Position numbers and translations under genes: made by a program. Shown one piece after another: positions 45,633-55,121 of a DNA stretch of 64,000 bases (the stretch's first letter is position 1; each line of letters opens with the position of its first letter). The DNA is from Cudoniella acicularis. Lineage: Eukaryota > Ascomycota > Leotiomycetes > Helotiales > Helotiaceae. The notes under the pieces were generated by a model. That model did not search any database, was not told the DNA's origin, and saw nothing but the letters and a program-made list of their open reading frames with translations. The DNA lies in assembly GCA_013054445.1 (NCBI GenBank), contig JAAMPI010000045.1:19516-83515 (forward strand), written 5' to 3'.

Positions 45633-46690
45633 TCAATCCAATCTCGAAGTCCCAACCCCCTCACCCTGGTATCCCATGAATACATCAGGGTCTGCTCTAT
45701 CCCTGAAGATCGATGATGCTGGTGGCTTGACGGAAGAGTTGACGGTCCAGGTTGGCTCGGGAGGGTCAATGGCGAAAGCGGGTTTGTTCTCCTTGCAGTA
45801 TTTGCAGTCCAGGCCGTGGGTCATCTCCAGAAGGTTCTTTTCGTAAAGGGTGTCATAGTCTTCACGGCCGGACTTGACGAGAGCCTCCCATTCGTCATGG
45901 ATCTGAGTTTCAAGTCAGCTTTGAGTTCATTTTGTGGCGTTTTGGAAATAATGGATGAGAAACACGTACCTCTTTCTCGGTCTTCTCCTCGACCTTCTTT
46001 GGTCCAATCTTTCCAATGACAACATCCTTGTTATCACCGGCGGACGTCTTGCCCTGGAATCGGGTGGCCGAAGCCGAACTCTCACCTTTGGTGACAGGGA
46101 AAAGTGCCTCGTCAGCGGCAGCACGGGGGAAAGCAACATTTTGCTGTTCCTTTTGAAGGACAGCCGCTGCCTTCATTCTGGCGATGGTATCTGGCTTGAT
46201 GATCTTGCGGATCTCCTCGCTAGTGAGATCGGACGCACGCAAGGTCTCGTCCATTGTCGCCGGCGGGAGGTCGGAGTCCATCCACGCCATGTTGCGGCGG
46301 ATCTTTGCGAGGGTTTCGTCGTCCATTAGAGAGTGAGGAGGAGGAGGGGGTTGGGCGCGAAGGTTGATGATTTCGTTGCGGATGTATGCTTCTGAGATGG
46401 TCGTCTTGGAAGACGAGCGTGGATATGGAGGTGGGAGAGGAGGTTGGCGGTCAGGGAGAGGATTGACGACTGTGTTGTCGTTGATTTTGATGGAATTGTG
46501 GATTACTCGACTTGGTCGATCTCTTGCTAGAAGATTTGCTTGGTTCTCTTCTAGACGATTTTCAAGGTTTTGCGCCAACTGCGCCTTCTCCTCTGGCGTT
46601 TGAGGATTATCTGCAAAGTGTTAGGTGAATCCAGTCAGGACGTGGCAGAGGAGCCCACTTACTTGGTACTTGCTGCCGCCGTTGGGACAT
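45633..46690 (-). CDS. Conserved-type hypothetical protein, disordered with C-terminal CxxC motif
   Basis: Three exons (46690-46663, 46610-45970, 45902-45633) give 312 residues with all phases matching. Exon 1 is only 28 nt (MSQRRQQVP). The N-terminal half is charged and helical (EEKAQLAQNLENRLEENQAN) with a Pro-rich linker (RQPPLPPPYP, AQPPPPPHS). The middle has MDDETLAKIRRNMAWMDSDL and SEEIRKIIKPDTIARMKAA. The last exon has IHDEWEALVKSGREDYDTLY, then THGLDCKYCKENKPAF with a Cys-x2-Cys that might bind metal with later residues. There is no signal peptide or membrane helix. Function not recognised; the ordered C-terminal exon and long charged helices suggest a nuclear or cytosolic scaffold. 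The start is chosen because the 28-nt exon supplies the only ATG before conserved-looking sequence. Confidence 0.68.
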
Positions 46691-47530
46691 TGTTGCTCGA
46701 TTATTGGCTGTTGTTCAATAGTCTGTCACTCGATGATTGGTTGTTTAGAGACTATCGTTTGATATTCGAGGGTGAATAAATATCCAGACGCCAGAAGAAA
46801 AAACTTTTCAGAGCACTAAAGTAGACTGTGCGAGTGAATATAGCCTTAAGCCTTAACCAGCCTCCTCTCCCATTGAATTGAATTCTGGTATACATTATTA
46901 AATTCAATAGCTTCGGCATTGTTAGATATGGCGCTATCTCAAAGATTCACTCCAGTGCAGGCTCTTTGGGAGACCACGAACAAAATTGGTATCACTAAGA
47001 ACATATTTGAGCAAAATCTGTGAATTGGAAATAGTTTGCAATCCCTGAATGATTATTCGTTGATGTACTTCAACGTCCAAACTCATCTCATTACAGAAGT
47101 GAGATATGAAATGCAATTCAACTGCTGCGGGCCTGGTCACATCTTTTTAAAAGAGAAATTAGTGAATAATTACACTAGAGATAAAAGCTTCCATAGCGCA
47201 ATATCACACGTAGGAGAGTAATTTTACACTGCTATTACGAGCTGCCGCTTTCGTATGAAGTGACAAAAACACGGGGAAGTACTTGATTCAGTAAAAGTCT
47301 TGTTTAAGCCATTACATCTGAAGATCTGAAGGTATCGAAAGGCACACATAGCAACAGTAGCGATACGTTGAACAACAATGAGCATGACGTTGGAATTAAA
47401 CAATCATAACCTCGCTAGAAGTACATGCTGCCTAGGATGGAAGGCATTTCTTTTTGAGAAGCACATGTACATAGCAATCTCTTAGGTATTGCTCCATCGC
47501 TTCTGCGAGAGAAGCATTAGCATCTAGGCT
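46691..47530. other. Intergenic region
   Basis: No supported gene; AT-rich and featureless. Transcription on the minus strand enters from both sides. Confidence 0.4.
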
Positions 47531-49132
47531 TTACTGCCTAGTAAATTCTCGGCCTCGTATGGGAGGCGGCGCCGGCTGTGTTGGTGATATTGTGACAGTA
47601 ATCCGCGTTGTCGGATTGGTCAGTACTGTCATGCCTTGGCTACTACCGTGGCATGGGATGTCAAGTCTTTTTCTGCTGGACCAAGCAGGCTCTCAATCCT
47701 CCGTCAGGTCAACAATTTCTACCAATTCCTCCCCTTGTGCAGTGGTCGTTACTTCAAAGCTAGCGGGATCTCGAAGCATGTGTACAGCGGAATCAAAACC
47801 TGGCATGGCTTGAGAAGTTTGCAATTTCCACTCTAGGCTGGAAGGCTTTTCCAGTCTTTGATATATTGACCAACTTGCAGCAGTTCCATCAAAACATTTG
47901 TTTTCGTTTCCAAGCAGGCCCTGCCGGTAGCTCGTTTGGCCAGTCTCTTGACGTTATCATCAATCGCAGTCTTAACTTGAGTTGTAGCTGACTTCCTCAT
48001 GGGGGAGGCGTACTTGAAAGATTCTGCCGCAGCAATTGCTGTACTGATATTCTTGTATAGAAAATTACAATTGAGGGGAGCTGCGCCAGAACTGTCGATG
48101 AAAATCTCGACTGTCTCATCCAGCATGCTATACGCATTTTCCCAATATGAATCCCACTGACGACTCTTCCATTTCAGGAAGACAATCTTTGCCAGTAATT
48201 GGGTATTTTCGCAGGTCACAGGCTGGCCTTCACCTTGTTTTTCCATCGACAGTTGTCCAAGTTGTTCGATCTCCAGATAAGGGGGCACATAGTCATCTAG
48301 TAGGAATCGAGACATCTCAGCAGGAAGCCCTTCTCGCATACTAGAGATCAAATCTTTGATATCATCCACTGCCATCAAGCCGACGACTCTCAACAACCCT
48401 TGGCCTAGGATTTTAGACATCAAATCCGAGTCTCTGGACCAGGCTCGTTTTTCGATAAGTGACAAAGCAATATCTGCCAACGCGTTCAACGCATTGCATT
48501 TCGTTTGAAAAGTGGTTGTAGGCTCTACATAATTTAAAATCTCATTTCGAATAACTCTAACAATCGACACTGCCATCATGTTGGCGTTGCGTTCAATTGT
48601 GAGATCTTTGACCTTGTCGCAACATTTCCGGAAATCCACGATGTTAGCCTTCAAGATCCGTGAAATTTCGTCCAAACCAGTCCATGCTTCGGGTTCGAAT
48701 GTTATTCAAGGTTTGTATCTCAACTCGTGGACCTTCGCCAGAAAAGCCTTTTCCCGGGTGATTGAGCTGATATCTGCATTAGACGATGCTCCTAAAATCC
48801 TTGACATGCCATGGATCGGAGCTGGAGGGGCTTTCCCACGACGAACAAGATCCGAAACCAACCCTCTTGGTGCATATGCGATTGCCATTGCCAGTTCGAT
48901 TAAAACACGGAGAGCGTTGACTCTTGTTCGTACATGCACAGGCCCATTTGTTGCATGTGGTAAGATTTCCTCCTCCATGGTTTCCAGAATAATATTTGTG
49001 AACAGCGTTTCCCATTGAGTATCTCCTCGAGGGCAATTGGATACTGTATTGCCAGCCTCCTCAACTCTCGTTTCAAATTCGCTAAGGCAATCTGTGAAAG
49101 TCATCTCTGCCCATCCATACATGTATTTGCTC
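47531..49132 (-). pseudogene. Decaying gene for a protein of helical repeats (unknown function)
   Basis: Two long frames carry it. 49132-48706 contains EILPHA ... VRTRVNALRVLIELAMAI ... SDLV. 48675-47833 contains NEILNYV ... FQTKCNALNALADIALSL ... SDLM and later LETKTNVLMELLQVGQYI. The shared T-x-x-N-A-L-x-x-L pattern appears three times, suggesting a HEAT/ARM-like helical repeat. Between the frames near 48700 a GT..AG intron does not give the right phase (only a long alternative acceptor at 48640 does). After the stop at 47833 coding-like sequence continues one frame over (AMPGFDSAVHMLRDPASFEV, EELVEIVDLTED). It is broken by TGA at 47693-47695 and continues EPAWSSRKRLDIPCH to TAA at 47531. 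Two frame breaks and one nonsense point to recent inactivation. Confidence 0.5.
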
Positions 49133-49491
49133 CGAGATTTTGTGGTGCACTCATCAACACCGATCACGCATTGGGCTTTTTAGGACTCGGAAGTCGGTCC
49201 GAATAGTCCCTGAAGGTCGAATATGGACGTTTTTTCGCGGAAGGAATTGCCACTGTAATGTCGATGAGGGATTGCGAGGATTATTTGATCGATATTACCC
49301 GGAGGGTTGTGATGTAGTACAGTACAGAAAGTTCAAAGAAAAGGCGCTCGCGGGAGACGCGACGCGAAGTGGGGCTGTATAATAGATCACGTGCTTCATA
49401 ACTATAAGCATATGTGAAAAAGGGGGGTATTGGGGGGGACCGTGGAACATTGATTGGGTTTGTAAGTGGCCTACCTAGGTCATTGGAGTCT
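49133..49491. other. Spacer between helical-repeat gene and dbp7
   Basis: No gene is visible. Both flanking genes run on the minus strand, so this is the dbp7 3' region and the upstream region of the helical-repeat gene. Confidence 0.4.
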
Positions 49492-52014
49492 TCATCCAAT
49501 ATTAAATTCGCTTGCAACCGACATATGCTCTTTCATCTTTTTCTTCATCCTCCTAGCAGCATCATTGCCATCCACGCTCGGTAAATCCAGATCCATTTTT
49601 CTCTGCTTCCTCACACGTTCTCCCTCGGGAGCCTTGTCTTCTTCAGCGTCTCCTCTCTTCGCCTTTCTAGCAGCCACACTCCTGTCGGCCTTCGTCATCT
49701 TGGCTGGTCTTAATCCAGGAACTTTGATACTTCCTGGCTTATCTCGCAAAGCAAATGCTTTGGCTAGATGCCCCAAATGGAGAGTTTGCATGTTGAAGAT
49801 GTGTCTTTCGTTTGCGACGTGAGTGGCATATGCACGGATATGGCTCTGATATCCACGGCGCGCCATTTCGAGATATTTGGGGGAGTCCATAGCCCATCGC
49901 TCAACCTCCAATTGCCATTCAGTAGCACGTTCTTCCCATTCTCGTCCTGTGCCACCAAATCCCTTTCTCAACAAGTCTTCCGCAGTGTGAGGCGTAAGAG
50001 ATTTCTTCCCGTCCTTATACCCGGACGCTAAGATGGAGACATACTCTTCTTCATCGCCTGGTAAAAGGAATATCAACGCTCGCCCATCCTTTCCTGCTCT
50101 TGCAGTTCTTCCGACACGATGCAAATGGTCATCAGCGCTAAACGGGGGATCGTACTCAATAACATAATCGACATTTGGTAAGTCAAGGCCACGAGATGCA
50201 ACATCAGTACAAACTAAAACACAGGGCTCGACAGATTGGGTAAAGGCTTTGAGAGTGGCGGTGCGAATGTTTTGTGCAAGAGAACCGTGAAGCTTGTGGA
50301 TAATAACCGAATTGGTTTTGCTAGAGAACGCTGTGCCATGAGCAATGGTGTCTTTCGTCAATTCTGTCCTCGCAATTACTGGTCCCTCTTTTGTAGCCTC
50401 CGCATCTTCAGCTGATAATTCTAGTGGTCGACTGAAGAGTGAAAAGTGAAAATCAACAGAATCTGCACATGAGATGAATACGATCGCTTTCATAACAGAT
50501 CCTCTCCGAGCAAATGCACGCTTGAGAATTGAAGTCAAGGTAACAAGTCGTAGCTTCGCGGGAACAACAGCATATGCCTGCTTAAGTTGCGCTGGGGCTG
50601 AAAATTTGTTGTCGTCAACCTCGTCGTCCGCCGTCGTCTCCTTCGCAGGGTCTTCTTCAGTTAGATCCGCTTTGATATGGACCGCATCCTTCAAACTGAT
50701 CTCGCCCAGCCGCTGAACGTTCATTTTCATTGTAGCTGAACAGAGGACTGTCACCCTTCGACTTGGCAAGGCTTTCAAATCTAATCCTTTGAGATTGTGA
50801 GATATCAGAGGTCTTCGACCAATTTTTTCAACGATCCCTTTGATTTCTTCCTCGAATCCTAACTCCATTAATCGATCACCTTCGTCCAGAACAAGCCACC
50901 GAACTTTGTTCACTACCAATACTTCTGTATTATCCAAATGGTCTGCGAGTCTCCCAGGTGTTGCAATCAGAATGTTCACGCCCTTTCGCAACCGGGCTTT
51001 TTCGGATTGCTTGCTTTCACCTCCGATTACTGTTGTCCCAACAATCCAGGGGGCACATCTTAAGAGCTTTTCGAGTACCGTTGCAATCTGTTTGCACAGT
51101 TCTCTTGTAGGGGCAAGAACAATTGCGAATAACCCTGAGTCTCGGTGTACCTGGGCATCTTTACTGCTCATCGACAGTAATCGCTCCACAATAGGGAGAA
51201 GATATGCCAACGTTTTGCCAGAACCCGTCTCTGCTTGAATAAAAGCATCACTGTCATCCTTGACCATCTGAGATATTGCTGCTTTCTGGATGGCTGTTGG
51301 AGCCTTCATATCCATCTTCGTAGATAGGTGAGCTGCTAATCGTCTCGAGAGACCCAAATTTGTGAATGTCGCCATCTCTTCGGTGAGTGGAGCATTGGAA
51401 GGTTTTGCTGGTTCTACTTCTTCCAAGGGTTCATCAAATGTCGTTTTCGAGGAAGGGTTAAATGTAAAGAGCGATGAAATAACCTGGCCTGGTTTTGCGC
51501 TAGGAGCATCTTTGTTACGGTTCGTATTGATACTGCCCGGCGGAAGCTTTCCAGACACGAAAGCTGGCCTTGCATCGTCGTTGAATTTCGTGGCTTTCGA
51601 TCCGCCATTTTTTATGCTTCCCAACGGCAATTTGCCAGATACAAAAGCTGGCCTTGTATCGTCGTCGAATTTTGTGGTTCTTGATTCCCCAATGTTTATG
51701 CTCCCAGAAGGTAGCTTTCCAGACACTACAGCTGCAGTATTCGCTGATCTTCCGGCATTGTGGTCAACTCTTTGTCTTTTAGCTGGTCGCGCAGAGGATC
51801 CTAGCCCAACGTAATCCTCCACTCCAGTTTCATGCTGTTTCTCTTGAAAGATTTCTCGTGTATGCGATTGTTGATTTGTGCCATTGGGAAGTCGTTGACG
51901 AGCTTCTCGCTTCGCAGCCAGCCGGTCCTTCCAACGTCCTCCTTGTATCGACGGTTTGGTGATGAGTGGCGCATCTCCAATCTCAAAATTCATGAGCATG
52001 CCATCATCTGCCAT
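49492..52014 (-). CDS. dbp7: ATP-dependent DEAD-box RNA helicase DBP7
   Basis: Single-exon 840-residue helicase of 60S ribosome biogenesis, expected in the nucleolus. The Q motif region FTNLGLSRRLAAHL .. AIQ is at about 217-243. Motif I AETGSGKT (261-268), Ia PTRELC (302-307), TPGRL (352-356), motif II as DEGD (377-380), III SAT (426-428), IV/V CTDVASRGLDLP and VI HRVGRTARAG (632-641) follow. DEGD instead of DEAD, with DRLMELGFEEEI after it, is characteristic of Dbp7. The C-terminal ~170 residues with AYATHVANERHIFN and a Lys-rich tail also fit. The N-terminal linker (about 96-170) carries three copies of a ~28-residue unit around SGKLPxGSI. The start at 52014 has an ATG before MADDGMLMNFE, typical for orthologues. 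Divergently arranged with pantothenate synthetase. Confidence 0.97.
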   Translation of the reverse strand: MADDGMLMNFEIGDAPLITKPSIQGGRWKDRLAAKREARQRLPNGTNQQSHTREIFQEKQHETGVEDYVGLGSSARPAKRQRVDHNAGRSANTAAVVSGKLPSGSINIGESRTTKFDDDTRPAFVSGKLPLGSIKNGGSKATKFNDDARPAFVSGKLPPGSINTNRNKDAPSAKPGQVISSLFTFNPSSKTTFDEPLEEVEPAKPSNAPLTEEMATFTNLGLSRRLAAHLSTKMDMKAPTAIQKAAISQMVKDDSDAFIQAETGSGKTLAYLLPIVERLLSMSSKDAQVHRDSGLFAIVLAPTRELCKQIATVLEKLLRCAPWIVGTTVIGGESKQSEKARLRKGVNILIATPGRLADHLDNTEVLVVNKVRWLVLDEGDRLMELGFEEEIKGIVEKIGRRPLISHNLKGLDLKALPSRRVTVLCSATMKMNVQRLGEISLKDAVHIKADLTEEDPAKETTADDEVDDNKFSAPAQLKQAYAVVPAKLRLVTLTSILKRAFARRGSVMKAIVFISCADSVDFHFSLFSRPLELSAEDAEATKEGPVIARTELTKDTIAHGTAFSSKTNSVIIHKLHGSLAQNIRTATLKAFTQSVEPCVLVCTDVASRGLDLPNVDYVIEYDPPFSADDHLHRVGRTARAGKDGRALIFLLPGDEEEYVSILASGYKDGKKSLTPHTAEDLLRKGFGGTGREWEERATEWQLEVERWAMDSPKYLEMARRGYQSHIRAYATHVANERHIFNMQTLHLGHLAKAFALRDKPGSIKVPGLRPAKMTKADRSVAARKAKRGDAEEDKAPEGERVRKQRKMDLDLPSVDGNDAARRMKKKMKEHMSVASEFNIG

Positions 52015-52346
52015 GGCTGAGTAATATTTGGAGTTGTTGACATAGACTGGCTGCTTGTTGCAGTTCCCTTCTCAAGTCAAATCAAAAAAGCTCGTTATCG
52101 AAAAAAAATATACGCACGGACCTCAAAAAAATCCCCGCTACCTCACGGGAAGACTAGCTACTTTGAGTGAAGGGTCCTGAAGTTGTCAAAAGCTTCCAGG
52201 TTCTCGGGCGTCGATATACGCAGCAGATACCATCACAGGATGACTCGACGCAATTTTTCACTGCCGTATGGCCCCTAAATGGGCGGGAATGTCGGATTCC
52301 TGCTTCACGAACCTTTCATTCTCCAACCAGACAACATCCAGCAACA
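52015..52346. promoter_or_regulatory. Bidirectional promoter region dbp7 / pantothenate synthetase
   Basis: 332 bp separate the two divergent start codons. The middle (52075-52140) is A-rich (GAAAAAAAATATACGC), compatible with a nucleosome-depleted poly-dA tract. A TCGTTATCG and pyrimidine stretches flank it. No specific operator was identified. Confidence 0.55.
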
Positions 52347-53498
52347 ATGTTCGCCAGAGCCATCAAAGCAAGCAAATCCTCACTAAATGTCGGCATTGGC
52401 AGGACCAACAAGCATTGCAGTCCTCAATGGTGTCCACCGATCAATCGATATGCCCACCACCGTAGCAGGGTACCAGTGATACCTCATACATCCATTAAAA
52501 TCTTCCGCGAGATCCCCGAGCTCCGAGAATGGCGTCGCAAACAGCTCGTCGACTACAGGAGTGTTGGTCTTGTGCCTACCATGGGAGCTCTACATGAGGG
52601 TCATATCTCTCTAATGCGAATGGCAGCCGCCGAGAATCATCGAGTAGTTGTCAGCATCTATGTCAATCCCACTCAATTCGGGGTTCACGAAGATCTGGAC
52701 AGCTACCCCAAGACGTGGGAGAAGGACTGTGATATCCTGAGAGACCTAGATAAGGAGCTTGCTGGAGACGGGAAGAATCTGGGATCCGTTGCGGCGGTAT
52801 TTGCGCCGACTACAAATGTGATGTATCCTAGTGGCAGACCGAGCCAGGAAGTAGATGGGAAGGGCAGTTTCGTAACAATCACACCGGTTGGAGAACTTCT
52901 GGAAGGTGCTAGTCGACCAACATTCTTTCGAGGGGTCGCTACAGTCTGCATGAAACTGTTCAACATTGTAACGCCAGAGAAGGTATATTTTGGACAGAAG
53001 GATGTACAACAAACGGTCGTAATCAAGAAAATGGTGAAAGACTTTTGCATGAATACTGAGGTTATGGTTGGGGAAACTCAGAGAGAATCAGATGGCTTGG
53101 CACTGAGCTCGAGAAATGTATATTTGGGGGCCCGAAGACGAAAACTCGCCACAACTTTGTCGAAAGTACTCCGGGTTGCTGAAGCAAATTACCTTCGAGG
53201 CAGCCGGTCGAGAGACGAACTTTTAGGACCTGCCCGAGAATTGGCCCGACTTTTATTGATGGAGCAACACCAGCTACAACCACAAGAACGAGTCAAATTC
53301 GAGGTCGACTATATCTCCCTTGCGGATCCCGACACCATGGAAGAATTGGAAGAAGTTGACGAGTCCAAAGGAGCCATTCTTAGTGGTGCAGTGAAAATGC
53401 TACCTGTTGAAGCTTCTCAGCCTGGGGAAGATCTTGGCTTATCTGGTGGTCCGCCAGTAAGATTGATAGATAACATCATCTTGAAGCCTGTAAAATAG
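52347..53498 (+). CDS. pan6: Pantothenate synthetase (pantoate-beta-alanine ligase)
   Basis: Single-exon, 383 residues. It condenses pantoate and beta-alanine with ATP via pantoyl-adenylate, the last step of vitamin B5 synthesis. Motifs: VPTMGALHEGHISLM (about 76-90) with the nucleotidyltransferase HxGH, VSIYVNPTQFG, KVYFGQKDVQQ, and SSRNVYL containing the substrate loop Ser-Arg-Asn. The ~45-residue N-terminal extension (MFARAIKASKSSLNVGIGRT) is basic, Ser-rich and lacks acids, suggesting a mitochondrial presequence. The open frame extends upstream but contains no ATG, so the start at 52347 is chosen. An insertion DLDKELAGDGKNLGS between core strands is common in fungal forms. Fungal enzymes are usually ~300-390 residues, so the length is normal. 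Confidence 0.96.
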   Translation: MFARAIKASKSSLNVGIGRTNKHCSPQWCPPINRYAHHRSRVPVIPHTSIKIFREIPELREWRRKQLVDYRSVGLVPTMGALHEGHISLMRMAAAENHRVVVSIYVNPTQFGVHEDLDSYPKTWEKDCDILRDLDKELAGDGKNLGSVAAVFAPTTNVMYPSGRPSQEVDGKGSFVTITPVGELLEGASRPTFFRGVATVCMKLFNIVTPEKVYFGQKDVQQTVVIKKMVKDFCMNTEVMVGETQRESDGLALSSRNVYLGARRRKLATTLSKVLRVAEANYLRGSRSRDELLGPARELARLLLMEQHQLQPQERVKFEVDYISLADPDTMEELEEVDESKGAILSGAVKMLPVEASQPGEDLGLSGGPPVRLIDNIILKPVK

Positions 53499-55121
53499 AC
53501 ATAAAATTTACAAAGTGTAATTAGATATGAAGGTCATCGCAAGCTCAATAACTACGTACATGGCTACAACCAAAAGCGTCCCTTATTCTTCACGAAGCGT
53601 AGCTCTATCTGAGATACGGAATGATTCTTTCCCCGATTGCCGAAGCTATAGGCTGTGATTTATACATAGGTACTTTCGGACCACAGTCCATTGCTTTTCA
53701 CGAGCACGTGAAGCTTCTAAGCTCCTAAGTCCTCGCTTGATGAAGGCAACCATCCCCCCTTTCAGGGAAAAACAAGCGAGTCGAATGCGCCTCCAGAAAT
53801 TGCAAGACCAAATCCTCTTCTAGCAGATCAGAACCATTCGCTACTAAAAAGGAAATTCCTATATTTCTCGCTCTAGAAATTACATGTATCGCTAGCTTAT
53901 TCTGCATTGATCTCAAAAGTTAGTAGTAAATATTCGGTTAGTCTCCGCTCGTGGAAATAGCGTGAGCGATTTGGTAAGGTTTTGGTAGGTTCTGGTAAGT
54001 TTACAACTTCAGCATTTGAGAGTACTTAAAGAGCAGTGCTTTAAGCCTCGGCTAGTCTAGTTGATGGATCGTTGTAAACTTATTAGCCCAAAGTCACGAA
54101 GTAAAAAGTTTTCATAAGATCGAAACCACCAAACAAAGCTTGAGAACCATTGACTCGCATCTCAGTAATGTTCGACTTCTAGGTTAAAAGACAGCACAAA
54201 ACGCTTCAAATGTTAGGGATCAGAATTTTGTAATTTGTTGTTGCCGCCTTATTTTGGAAATTGCTATGGCGTAAGCTTACCATCTGGTAGCGGATGCTCA
54301 TCATCAGCAGATCTTGACAACCTGGTTGAATAACGGGTAGTCTACGGCCGGGACGATCGGACTATGACGAATCTTCTAATAAGATAGAAGAAGTTGAATA
54401 AAGCTCAATTGTTTACTATGTATGACGTGATGTAAACAAAGCCAGAATTCGCACGACGTTTTCGGGTGTCTTTGAAGAAGGCCGCATCGTGAGGGCCTTT
54501 TGCCTCGGTCAGATCAGTACTGTATGATGGCTGGAACATCGCGGGACCAGGAAATTGGAAGATGTTACTTTTGCTGATGGGCCATACCAGCCTTTCTGAA
54601 AGGACAATAACTCCAGCAAAAGTCCTTCTGAAGTGCACTCGCGCGAGCTAACTCAACCATGGTCCTGAAAACACACAAAAAATACAGGAAAATACTTTTC
54701 TTTGAACTCGGATGTCACTGGTCAGAAGGCTCACCCGTGATTTCGCGCGTGAAGCAAAGACTCACTCAAAGTGGGGTTCTCGATGCACGTCTCGAGATGC
54801 CGCTCTTTCATTCATAAACCGCTAGCAACGCCGTAGTCGGAATTTGATAGAGCGATGAACAGCTGTCGCAGAATCGCAAGACGAAGAAGCTCTATTCAAA
54901 CCATCCCTTCCAAACCGTTTGACGCGCCTGCCTGAAGGACGCGTACCCAGAGTCATCTATCGGGCACTATTACCGAACTGCGCCAGATCGCGAGAGTCAG
55001 AACCGCCACAGCATCACTATCACCATTGCGATACCTTGTATATCGCCCTCACTCTGGCTCGACGCGAAGCGATATCATCGTGAGGGGACGAGAGGGCCAA
55101 CCGGCACGTTTTTATCTTTTG
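53499..55121. other. Intergenic region, leader of Whi5/Nrm1-like gene
   Basis: No gene is supported. The last ~350 bases before 55122 stay open in the downstream frame from 55026 but lack an ATG, and probably form a long 5' leader or an upstream exon. Confidence 0.45.

Noticed and set aside
50474..51814. Plus-strand frames opposite dbp7
   Set aside because: Antisense shadows of a well-conserved helicase.
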